Of a DNA stretch of 64,000 nt, positions 11,151 to 22,373 are shown one piece after another. Location of the stretch: positions 248,001 to 312,000 of the forward strand of contig SEMN01000092.1 in assembly GCA_005408345.1 (NCBI GenBank), written 5' to 3'. Every line of letters begins with the position of its first letter. The stretch's first letter is position 1. The position numbers and the translations under genes are program-made. The notes beneath the pieces were generated by a model. That model worked only from the letters and a program-made list of their open reading frames with translations. It did no database searches and was not told the DNA's origin. The stretch is from Macquaria australasica. Its lineage: Eukaryota > Chordata > Actinopteri > Centrarchiformes > Percichthyidae.

Positions 11151-13510
11151 CCTTTGGGAAACAGGAACGAGGCAGACTGTACGCCAGAGTCTAGCTGTAT
11201 TCCCACCCAAAAGAGTGGACACAAAACCATTGTTGACTCAAACTAGTCTGAACAACACTTAGAACAAACTCCCAACAGTAATAACAGTTCAGTTTGGACG
11301 TCTGGCTGCAATAACTGAAATGATCCCTAACTAAGGCATTGACATGTTTGAAATTAGTGCCCCCCCCTCGACCAACGCTCCCTTTTCTTTCTATGCAAAC
11401 TTTCTAACGTGGGAAACACATTGACCTCTCTGCAGACTGAGTCAGTGACGGGACAGGACACTTTAACGCTATATAGGTAGGACGACCAACCCCTGGTACC
11501 AAACTCCAAACACCTGTAAATACTTAACACTATATTTAAGTTCTGATAATAATCCCAGCTTTTTTTGTCTTTGAAATTTTAAAGATAGAGCTGTATTTAT
11601 CGTTGCTGTCAGCATATACTGTAGCTTCAATTGACAGCATTATGTACATAGGTCACCTTTTAGTATTATTTCACATTGAAAAGTAGAGGGCGTTTGTGAT
11701 GGAAATGACTATTGAGCTTCTAATAGAGTTTCTCTCTAGTTTTGTACGGTAGAAGGAAGGATAGTGCTAACACGGTACAGTAGTGGCAGTCCACTTGTTT
11801 CAAAAGTTTGATATATAAATATATATATATACATACAGACATACATATAAAGCTGCTAGATACAATCACTAATTTTATTGTGTTGACAGAGAAAATCAGC
11901 TATGAACGACTGTTAAACCCTAGTTCTCCAACAGCATATAACCATGACGGTGAGTTTTTAAATGTCTGATTGCTCTGTGTGATGAAGTGGACACTTGTGC
12001 ATGTGTGTGGGTGCGCGAGTGTTACTATGTACGTGCGTTCGTGTGTGTACTGTATGGGTGTTAGTTTCCAGCGTGCTGGCAGTGTGTGCGTGCGGGGTTG
12101 GTGTGTAACCAAATGTTTGGTTGGTTGTCATATTCTCCCATTGTAATTGGATTGCCCTGCATTTATTGCAAGCTGAACCAAGGTTTGATGAACCTGATTA
12201 AAACTTGCTGGCTGAGAAGCAAAATGTAGGACGTGCATTTATACGAAGTGTAGAGAGTGCTGAAATAACACTTCTCATTCTGCATTAACCAGCACAGTGC
12301 AACTTCCTGTCATGTACTGTATTATATATGCAACATGTGTCTGTCTGCTTTAATATATATATTTTTTTGACCTGCATTATATAAGACTTCAGTTTTAACC
12401 ACTTTGCTGCTAGTCTTTTATCCTCTTTCAATCTTGGAAATTGTGCATATCTTGGGGAATGCATACAAGTGTACATTCTTGACATTGTGTAGATTAAAAA
12501 AGAAAAAAGCTATATAAACCTGTTTCTCTTCAGTGTATTGTTTTAAAAAGGTTACTTTTCACAGCAGTTGAGTGGTTATGTTTCAATTCTCCGATGCTTT
12601 GGTGCACTGATGATACTCTATGATGATAGATGATATGTAAGCTTTTTTTCATCTTACAGCGCTTGGTGTAACATTTATGTGATTAGTTCTAAATAGTGGA
12701 AGACATTTGTGTTTTGAAACTTGCAGTATAAATGGTACTACTCTTAACTATTCTGTAAACACTGCCTGTTTTCTTTCTTTTTCTTTCTTTCACTCTCTCT
12801 TTGTGCATATTTCTTTCCTGTGCATCTTTTTTTTGTTTCTTGAAGTTTCTTAGTGCCATCGGCTTTCACATCCTGACAACCTCAAAAAAGTGCCTCACGT
12901 CCATCCTAGTTTCCATTTTATAATTTAACATCTCTCGTTCTGGTTCCATTGGTTTCTACACGTCTAGGTATTTCCTCTCATGGTTCGAGAATACCAAGTA
13001 TATGATGTAAAATTTATAGTCCCAATAACTCATGTCATAGTTGTATTTTCTTTATACAGATGTAGCTCGTTACTTTTCATAAATATATAATGTAAATATG
13101 CATACATATGTTTGTAACTGTTTTTATGTTACATCAGACACTTGTAATTTGACATATCAAATAACATTATCATAATAAAATGGTGAGTTTTAATCTTTTG
13201 CTGTGCAGGCTTCATTGTGTTTTCTTTTTCAACGATAATTATCCACGTAAGAACGAGATGGGAACCTGGAGCTCGAAGGTGTGCAGACGCAAAACATGAA
13301 CAAGTGTCGTATTTTGAAGACAAACCAAGTGCATGTGCTCAAGTCTAATGTGATGAGAAGATTTAAACAACCTTCTACCTCTTTTGTAAATACCTAAAGT
13401 TCAACTATCGGGACCCGAAATCTCCAGTAAATCCTACTTCTGCATTTCAAAGACATACCGGTACTAATGTGTGTAAAATCCAGACGGCTAACTTTAACCA
13501 GAGATATCAA

Positions 13511-13845
13511 AAGGTAGAGCTGAAACGATGTATCCATTAACAGAAATTTAATCGGAAACAATTCTGATAATCAAATAATGTGTGGGTTTAAGTCACTTGT
13601 CAAAGGAAGACGCCACACCATCTTCGGTTCCAGCTTATCTACTGTGATAACATGCTTTTCCTCTGTTTTATGTCATTGTAAGCTGTATATCTTTGGGTTT
13701 TGGACTGTTGGTCAGACAAAACAAGAAATTTGAAGACATCACCTTGGGCCACAGGCATTGTTATCTATCTATGAATAATTAATCGAAGGAAAATATTGAC
13801 AGATTAATTGATAATGAAAATAATAGTTAGTTGAAGCCCTGCTCC
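13511..13845. repeat. Dispersed MITE-like repeat
   Basis: The left end starts GGTAGAGCTGAAACGATG and the right end finishes TTAGTTGAAGCCCTGCTCC. These are consistent with the inverted termini of a teleost repeat I recall, which has alternating ATTAATCGAT-like and AATGAAAATAAT-like motifs. The internal TTTGGGTTTTGGACTGTTGG and GAAGACATCACCTTGGGC stretch reappears in degraded form at about 37140-37330 and 38975-39245. No coding potential. Confidence 0.6.
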
Positions 13846-14045
13846 AAAGGCTTCAAGGAGGTAACAAGATACTATATTGGCTTAAGTTAACAGAGAAGCT
13901 ACTTAGCCTAACCAAAGTCCATTTGCATCCTATAACGACAACATTAATCATTATCCTCATATCTTTGACCCAGACAAAGTATGTTATGTGATTGTTGGTG
14001 AAGCTTGAATGAAAACTAAAACAAGCATTTACAACACCTGAATTG

Positions 14046-14225
14046 GGAGGAAGTAACTACATAGATTTGTTCAAGTACTTTATTTAAATTTAGATCTTTT
14101 TATTTTATTTTATGTTTTTCCAGTTTTTCTGACTTTATGCTTTTAGTCCACTACATTTAACAGGGCAGTAATGTGTATTTTTACTCCACTACACTGACCT
14201 GATAACTGTACTAGTTACTTAGTTA
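14046..14225. repeat. Fragment of dispersed repeat
   Basis: It contains GGAGGAAGTAACTACATAG, CAAGTACTTTATTTAA and TTTTTACTCCACTACA. These motifs resemble those of the larger element at 52414-52903, so this is read as a truncated relative. Confidence 0.45.
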
Positions 14226-14639
14226 GTTTGCAGATTCATATTTTACAATCAACATGAGATTGGATCTTAAAATATGGCTTATGTCTGGTAAAAATCTCCA
14301 AAATATCAACTTTTCAGGAACTCTAAAAATCCGCCTTGTTTTACATTCTACGACAAAATGCATTTAAGACATAAGGATGGTAAGAGGAGAATTTTCTCAG
14401 CCTATAAATAAGTGTGTAATCCTTTAACTGCTCTGAAAGCATGCAACTCACAAATTTTGGAGATACAGTTGTCATTTCCTGATGCCAATTTTTGAAATTC
14501 TCTTTATGTCATCAATAATTTAACACTCTGAAAAGAGCCGTTTTGCTACTGAAAAACATTTTATTGCGAAAACGTGGGTCAAATCCTGCCTTTTAAACTG
14601 CAGTTTTCTCTTGCGGTATACCTACTTACCTACCGAGTA

Positions 14640-14831
14640 CATGGGCGGAACCACAGATTGAGGGTCACATGTTTCACTCCGGCTCACGTACGCAACCGGC
14701 ACAAGCGAGGAGGCACGGTAGCGCCGCAGAAATGAATGGGCGCAGAAGGTGTGCACGTTGACGTTGTTGTACCCGCAGCGTCGTCATGTTTTGCGCAAAC
14801 CAACGCGCGTAAAAACCTCACGGATCCAGCC
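14640..14831 (+). promoter_or_regulatory. Probable fam98b promoter and 5' UTR
   Basis: The AT-rich background changes here to CpG-containing sequence (ACGTACGCAACCGGC, GTAGCGCCGCAG, ACGTTGACGTTG) immediately before the fam98b start codon. This is typical of a housekeeping-type CpG promoter. No TATA box is evident. The transcription start cannot be placed from sequence alone. Confidence 0.5.
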
Positions 14832-17264
14832 ATGGAGTGTGACATTTTGGACTCGTTGGAGCAGCTCGGGTAAGCCAATTCACGGTTGGCGTGGCGCGGT
14901 ACCGTTAACGTTAACGTCATGTTCTCGGTCTGTGTTTATAACAAAAAATTGCAACAGCTAGTCGTAAAGTAGCTGGCTGACACAAGACCTCTATCTGATG
15001 TGGGTGTTTTGAGGCTAATTTGACTCGTGTCTCACGACGTTGACGGTCCCCAGCTATGACGGCCCCCTGCTGGAGGAGAAGGCGCTGCTCGGAGCCGCAG
15101 AGGGAGGCCTGTCCTCGCCCGAGTACGTGGACCTGTGCGGGTGGCTGGCGTCCAGGTTAAAGCCGCTGTGCGACCTGGAGGAGAGCATCGCCTCCGGTCC
15201 GGGTGAGCCACGTCCATTCGCGACCCGATTCTGATGCTCAAAACCCGCTCCCCGTGTTTCACTCCTGTTTTCTCCCCCGTCCTCCTCTGCAGGCGACGTG
15301 GGCGGCCTTCGGGTGGAGATGAGTGGTTTGCTGAAGGAGCTGCGCTGTCCTCACGAAGAACTCGTCTCAGGGATTCTCAAAGGAAGCGTGCGAGGCGCAA
15401 AAGATCACCTCAAGTTTCTCTGTGTGTCATCAGTCGTGCTCCTTATTCCAGTCGTTGTGCTGCGGGCTCTCTGTGTGGTCAGAACTTAAGAATATTATTT
15501 GTGTGTCTCTTGTTTAGTGTTTCTAAGCTCTGAGCTCCAGGCGGCTCAGATCGTGAGGAGCAGACGAGCCTCGGATAAACAACAAGACCAGAGCCCTGTG
15601 TGCCAGGAGCTGCTGGCAATCTGTGAAACACTGAACCTACCAGAGCCCAGAGGACAGGACCCAGCAGGAGTTTTCTCTCAAGTCCAAGACAAGGTGAGAC
15701 AGTCTAACTTAAGTTTAAGTACATTCACATCAGGGCCACGGAAATTAGCATGTGAGAATCTTTGTTGTGATGATGGAGGATAAAAACATGCATCTTCACT
15801 AATAGTCTTTTTACTTTGTTTATAACTCAAGGTCAATAAAAAGTGTGCGTTCTAGGTGTTCATGCTTTGAACACACTGCTTTCAACATCGTAGTACAGCA
15901 AACGTATATCCTTTGCATATTAATTACAATAGTTAATATAATTCAGTGCATGCTCCTTGCGCATACTGTAAGTATATTTTCCTTCCTTTGTATTTTGCTA
16001 ATGCATTAAACCCTGTGTGTCATTGCAGGTTGAAAAAGTACTTAAAGATTTTCCAAATGGCTCCATTGGAAACCCAGTGCTAAAGAAATCTCTCTGCAGT
16101 GAACAGTGGGTAAGTAGACGAACATCTGAAATAAACCACGTAATATGAGTGGATCTGTATATTAGTTGCTGGGTGTGATTTGTATCACAGAAAGTGTGTT
16201 TGAATTTAATCCATTTTGGCTTTTTTAATTTTTTTTATATATATATCTCTGCAGGAGAGGTTGCACAACATAAACACGGTTCTGTCTTCAGAGTACGAGT
16301 GTCGGCGCAGGATGCTGATCAAACGGCTGGACGTCACAGTTCAGTCATTTGGGTGGTCAGACAGAGCCAAGGCACGTTCATATAATAACTTATCAAACAG
16401 TTTTTTTTGTCCTCTTTCTCCATGTCGGGGGAATCTAAACTGAAAATCATGGAACGGATGTAGCTGCTCATTGCAAAATTAAATATCTGATTCCAACCAC
16501 TGAATGGGACCATGTAGAATAAAATGTAACATGAATATTACTGATGCCAACAGCTTTTGATTGAGTGATGCACGTAGTGAAACCACCACATTTTTAGATC
16601 TGTGGGTTGTTGTTTTTTTAAACTGTCTAGAATTTGTCTTTTTCCCTATTTTTATTAGAAGCTGATGCGATCATAATGTGTGCCTGTGGTTTGTTAGGTA
16701 AAGGTGGACAGCATGGCGAGGGCCTACCAGCCTAAGAGACACTCTCTGCGGCCACAGTCCACAGTGGACATGGCCGAGCTGCTTGCTGCCAGAGAAGACA
16801 TCTGCAACGTGGTGAAGACCAGCAGCGGCTCCAGCAGGGAGAACACGGCTTGTGCTGTCAACAAGGTATAAAAATAACTTTTCCTCTTTCCCAGTAAACG
16901 CCTTAAATCTGATGTTTTCCTCTGACACAAGCATTTCTCCCGTCTTCTCTCTTATCCACAGATCCTGATGGGGAGAGTCCCGGACAGAGGAGGACGACCC
17001 TCAGAGATACAGGCCCCACCTCCTGAGATGCCGCCCTGGCAAAAAAGACAAGATGGCGGAAAAGGTGGTGGCTGGGGAGGCCGTGGTGGTGGAAGAGGAG
17101 GAGGTGGTTGGGGAGGAGGAGGAGGAGGAGGAGGAGGAGGAGGAGGTGGAGGTGGTTGGGGAGGAGGAGGAAGTGGTGGAGGAGGAGGAGGTTGGAGAGG
17201 AGGTGGATATAACCAAGGAGGACATGGTGGACATGGAGGAAAGAGAGGACGGTATCAGTATTAA
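14832..17264 (+). CDS. fam98b: FAM98B, subunit of the tRNA-splicing ligase complex
   Basis: FAM98B belongs to the RTCB-DDX1-RTRAF complex that ligates tRNA exons and XBP1 mRNA. Eight exons join in frame to 386 aa: 14832-14869, 15054-15202, 15293-15421, 15518-15693, 16029-16109, 16255-16371, 16698-16865, 16962-17264. The N-terminal FAM98 domain starts MECDILDSLEQLGYDGPLLE. Diagnostic family blocks are EYECRRRMLIKRLDVTVQSF, GWSDRAK and ILMGRVPDRGGRP. After MPPWQKRQDGG the tail (about residues 312-386) is almost pure Gly with Trp and Arg, ending KRGRYQY, as in FAM98A/B and unlike FAM98C. The exon 6 donor appears to be GC rather than GT. Splicing of exon 3 (CTCT|gtgtgt) to exon 4 restores the FLSSELQ block. 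FAM98B is chosen over FAM98A from overall similarity, short tail and linkage to spred1. Confidence 0.92.
17070..17215 (+). repeat. GGA-rich coding repeat in fam98b
   Basis: A nearly uninterrupted run of GGA/GGT triplets encodes the glycine-rich tail of FAM98B. The other frames of the same run read as poly-Glu and, on the opposite strand, poly-Ser/Thr; these are shadows. The tract is expected to be length-variable between individuals. Confidence 0.85.
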
Positions 17265-17522
17265 TTTCTACGGAGATTCTCTTGTATTGGTGTTTTTTTA
17301 AAGTGATCCAGATGTAGTTTCACATGAACTCAATTCTGTTGTCTGTGTTTCCTAATGTGGGAGGAAACACTTTTATCTGATGGCAGTGGCAAATCTTCCT
17401 CATGTAGATGATTTATAATGCTTCCATTTTTTTTTTAAACTTTTATTAGTGTTTTATTTTGCTTTTTAAAGTGAAAGCACCAGTATTACTGCAACATCAT
17501 TACAAATGCCTTTTTATACAAG

Positions 17523-17528
17523 AATAAA
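17523..17528 (+). terminator. fam98b poly(A) signal
   Basis: A canonical AATAAA lies 259 bases after the fam98b stop codon and is the first clear one downstream. It implies a short 3' UTR ending near 17545. Confidence 0.65.
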
Positions 17529-17544
17529 TGATTTAACATGTGAA

Positions 17545-18510
17545 CTGGGACATGATACTGTAACTATGTCCCAAATCCATACTACATACTAATTCTAAGT
17601 AAGTTTTGGTTATGTATTGTGTTCACACTGTAAAAGTGACTAAATTAAGTATACTTAAAACAGCCAGTATATGGGTACTAAAAACCCTTGATTTTTGAGT
17701 GTTGTTGATGGACCATATTCTCCCATAATACAATGGAAATGGAGGAACTGGAAAACATTCAAACTAATAGCGGATGGTAGTCATCAAACATCTCCAGGAA
17801 CATCTCAGAAATTACAGATTTACGGTAACTGCAAAAAAAACATCGGATATATTGTATACAATTATTATCTAGTATGGAACTGGGACACAGCTTGCATTCT
17901 GGACAGCTTGCAACACTGAAAAGAAGGACAAAGACACTACATAAGTTTTCCTCGGCATGATAAAATGAGTTCTTTACCCGAAACGTTTAGCCATTTAAGC
18001 TTATGGTATTGAACTGTTCTATGATGTCCAGCAAAACTTCAAGGTAAATGTAGACAAGCGACCTTTCCCTGGCTGAAGAGGTGTCAGTGTGCACCCTGAT
18101 GACTGAAAACACTCCTACCTGTTGGAGAACAAGCTGAGGACGCTGTAAGATCGGACTAAAACACAAGAGGTTCAACTCCTGAATCACTGTGGTTCCACTG
18201 TGTGATCCTCATCTGTCCTCTGCCTCCCTCTCAAAGACTAGAGACTCTCTTTTTAAATCCATATTTTACTTTACATTTCTTTGAAGATTCTGTACCAGCT
18301 ATCATGACTGTGATCCTTTTTCACCTCAATTTATTTTATAAAGATCTCTTCCAATAATGTAAACTCACTCTTATGTTGATGTAATTAACTGATACAGAAA
18401 TGAAGACAGTGGCTAATTCCTACCACAAGGTGGCATGATAGACAGATGTAAATTTAGAAAGAACAGCCGGTGATTTAGAACTGAATAGAAAGAAGAAAAT
18501 TTGTTTCCAA
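17545..18510. other. Intergenic gap between convergent fam98b and ptpn21
   Basis: About 1 kb of AT-rich sequence lies between the two converging 3' ends. I see no exon, RNA gene or clear repeat in it. The 3' UTR of one or both genes could extend into it. Confidence 0.5.
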
Positions 18511-18513
18511 ATA

Positions 18514-18519
18514 TTTATT
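18514..18519 (-). terminator. ptpn21 distal poly(A) signal
   Basis: TTTATT on the + strand is AATAAA on the minus strand, about 2 kb beyond the ptpn21 stop. Another minus-strand AATAAA lies near 20315, so two 3' UTR lengths are possible. Which is used cannot be told from sequence. Confidence 0.45.
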
Positions 18520-20525
18520 CTTGGCTGAAAAGATTTTCTACACTTGTTTTTTCCCCCAATGGCATATTTTGTTCAATAGTTTATACATAGTTTGTACAAT
18601 AACCAATATTCATAAAAGCAGAATTTTACATTGTGTACATTATGAACAACATACCTGTACATGGACAAAACAGTTGCACCATGGCCACAAAAATCACTCT
18701 TTTCTGTCTCCACACTAAGACTTAATCAGTATCTTAAATCCAAAAAAGCACAAAATCTGAAGCAAATTCATATGGGCCTTAAAAAGATCCAGTTAAAATG
18801 CATCTCAACAGTTAAGATGCATTTTTCTCCAGTTAAGATCACTGCCCAAACGTCCAACACTAAACTTGTCAACAAAAACATCAAGGTAAGACAAATGAGG
18901 GGTTAACAATCACTTCACTTTGGCCACATTATAAATTAAGTTGGTGCCTTGAATTGATAATATAGGCAAAATATTTCAAATTAACATTGTTAAAAAGTTA
19001 CTTAACTTCATGTAAACTTTGCGATGCCTGTGAGCATTGCTTCTGTACAGGTGAACTTTATAATAGAGCTCTAAATACTACCAATAGCTGCAGCAGGAAA
19101 TGGGCATGTATGGTGTCTGTCTCCTTTTACACAACCGTGAATGTGTAAGTGTTCCTTAGCAGTCAGGAGGCCGTTTGTAACAGCAGGAAGTGTCTCTGCA
19201 GAGGGACATTTCTCACTGGAGTGAAAACAAGCGTGACAGGCAGAATCCTGTAACTGGAGATGGTCTGTCCCTCTGTGAGCACAGCCAACACGCTCCATTA
19301 CATCTGAATACTGTCACATATTTTTCATCTACTTAACAATGAAACTAAGGCCCAACTGTCACAACTTAAAGGATCAAGTCAAATTCAAGATTCATCACGA
19401 TCATTACCGTTTGCAATCCATGTGCTTCATGCTGGGATGTTTCTTAAATGTATTGATTGGCATTAATAGACATATCACTGCAATCAAACAAGCAATAAAT
19501 GACACTGAATGAGAAAACTTTCAAATGTCTTTCATATTATGCAAAAATACAGCCTTTTCATCTTAACAATGCGGATATTTAGGCACTTTGTCAAAATATT
19601 TAAAAGTATATTATTGATCTTGCTCAAATACAGCAACAGAAAAAAGGGATAAAAAATGTGAGTATAAAATTAATTTTCCAGTTTTACTCTCAACCCAAAA
19701 ACCTGCTCTGTCATTCTTTTTCTTCACTCAACTGTACATTTCTGGTACCTGTGCAATGCTTTTCTACTTCCCATCAATCCAGTGTTTTACAAAGACCAAT
19801 CCATCATCTCCCACCCCTCTTTGTGATATTAAGGACAATCATATTTATGCACTGAGAGAATATGTACATTTGTTTTTAGTAGGTACTTTGTTTGGTGGGT
19901 AACTAGGGCTTTTTTTTGTTTTTGTTTTTTTAAATACGAAGGCTGCCTATACCTAGTAGCACAGCCGAATCATGGGGTATACATTAGAATTATTCTGTCA
20001 AATATAAATCGACATATTCTTATTAAATGCAGGGACCACCAGAGAACGTGTGATAAAAGTTAAAATCCATCTGAACTGTAATCAAACCTTCATACGAGAC
20101 AATCTGATATTTTCAGAGCTTTATCCACTCTGTCCAGTCCTTCATTATCAGAACCAGTAGTTACCAAAAGGCAATCCAAAACATATTCATTTAAAAAGTC
20201 ACCTTAGTCAAATGAAAATACAACCGTTTTAGATCCTCATCTAAAATAAAGATATTTTAATGCAGCTTAACATTGGTTCATTATGTACAGCAAAGTACTG
20301 TAAAAGTGCTGGGCTTTATTAAGCAATAATGTATGTAAAAAATAATATATATATAATACTGTTTAGAGGCAGGTCATAAGTCTTTATGCTCTTTCATGTG
20401 GTATCACTTCTTTCTGAACATGTTTATACAGCTGCATCTTCAGTGCAGTTTGGCATAAACCTGGTGCCATCCCACAATCCTCTGTGGTGTTGGGGGATGA
20501 AGTTGGGCCAGATAGACACTTGTGC
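18520..20525 (-). other. Probable ptpn21 3' UTR
   Basis: This AT-rich stretch follows the ptpn21 stop codon on the minus strand and has no supported open frame. It ends at a minus-strand AATAAA. It is assigned as 3' UTR by position only. Confidence 0.5.
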
Positions 20526-22334
20526 TCATATGAGCCTGGAGTTGCGGAGGTACTGAATGATGACCTTGTAGATGAAGGTGTACTGAGACAAGGTCTGAAC
20601 CATCATCATTCTCTGTGCACGCAGCTTGAACAGGAATTTTGGGACATCCAGCGGCTGTAACAGACAGACGTTTAGTATGAGAGAGACAGCAACCAAGGAA
20701 ATATACACCAGATGTGGTCATAACTTGGAAAAATCTGTACACAGGTCTCTACGTAGGTTTTATTTTTTATTCCACTTTCGTGCAAGTGGGGAACTTACCT
20801 CATTGTGCTCTAGACAGGCTATCATGATCTCAGACAGGATGACCACTCCAGTCCGTCCCACTCCAGCACTGCAGTGGACCAGCACAGGTAGGTTGGTGTT
20901 CTTTGGGTCACTGATGCTGTTTGTGTGTCTCCTCACAGACTGGATCTCCTCCAGGTAGGCTGGAAAAAGACGAGATTTAACTTAAGGTACACAATAAATT
21001 AATACAGCAGAGTTTTGACACAGAGTTTTGGAAACTTAAATGTTCTTTTCAAGACTTCTAGGAGATCATGTTCACCAGCTGTCTTTACTTTATTGCCTGC
21101 AAAACTGATCTAGTATCATGGCACCAGGTGGAATTAATGTTGCTATCAATGCAAATATAGCAGTCATAGTTTCACTCTTCCAGGTAGATATCTGATCATA
21201 AAAGCACAATGACCATAAAAGGATAAACTGATACTGATCCCACTCACTGAGGAAGCCTTTGAAGTCCTCAGGACAGCCGTGGTCCGGCCAGTCTGTGTAC
21301 TGCAGGTGCCAGACCGTCCTCTCTTGGCCCGTCAGGAGTTGTTTGATCTTTAGCCCCGTGGTGGCGTAGCAGCCGGACTCTGTGCGGAACCGCGTCGTGA
21401 TCTTGAAGCGGCCGTACGTCACCGTGTTGTGTCGCGAGCCGAGTCGGGGCCAATACCGGAAGCTCTTTTCTCGACCGCTCTCCTGGAGGAAGCAGGTGAC
21501 ATACGAAAAGGTCAGTCCGGGGAAGTGACGAGGAATAAAAACCGTGGAGCTGTAAATATGAAATCAGCGCACCTCTTCCGCAGTGACCATGGCAATGATG
21601 GAGACACCCTGTTCCCACACCATCTGCCAGAAGTCCTGACACGTGTTTGTCAGGGGACCCTGAGTGGCTATGTAGCTCCACTCCTGTCCACCTACTGTTA
21701 TCTAATGAGACAAGGAGAGTCTTTTTAAAGTCATCAGTCATATGATTCATCAGTAATTCTTCTAAAAACAGAGCTAGAACACAGCTGTTCCATCCAAACT
21801 AAACAGACTTGATCTCAAATCAAGAAGATAGTTGATTAACAATTCTGTATATACAACATGTTCCTTCCTCTAAGAGATAAAAACGTCTGGTTTATCACTA
21901 ATGGAACTCTATAGAGTGCCACTGACACAGTGTATATATCCGTATATACGGATATAACAAAACTTACTCTAATATGTGATGCATTGATGTAGCCTGTGTT
22001 GTTCTCTTTAGTGGGAACCAGCTCCACGCGAGTGTCATCGTAAGGCAGGACGTCTTGGAAGCGGTTTTTGTCTCCGCTCTCTGGCAGCTGGGCGATGGTG
22101 CATTCCCCTGATGGACGACGCTTTGGGATACTCTCGTACTCTTTTAACAGCTCTCCCCTCTCCATATGCTGCTCCAGCGCTTTACACTAACACACACAAA
22201 CACGGAAACAGTGAATACATCACTGCCATGGATAACGCAATCCTAAAGAGTCATAAAGTTGACCTCATTTTGATTTGCTTGGGCCAATCGTTGGTTTAAT
22301 TTTAGAAGTTTTTAATGATGTGGTGAGATGTACA

Positions 22335-22373
<39 letters not shown>

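Larger units (their letters stand above)
8747..14831. other. spred1 3' UTR and intergenic DNA
   Basis: There are no further coding exons between the spred1 stop and the fam98b start. Possible spred1 poly(A) signals are AATAAA at 9652-9657 and 13174-13179. The second follows an AT-rich 3'UTR-like stretch (TGTAAATATG) and is followed by T/G-rich sequence, so a UTR of about 4.4 kb is possible but unproven. The interval also contains a foldback transposon (10502-11150) and further repeat relics at 13511-13845 and 14046-14225. Confidence 0.6.

Noticed and set aside
17001..17301. Poly-Glu (+) and poly-Ser/Thr (-) frames
   Set aside because: They are alternative readings of the GGA tract that encodes the FAM98B glycine tail.
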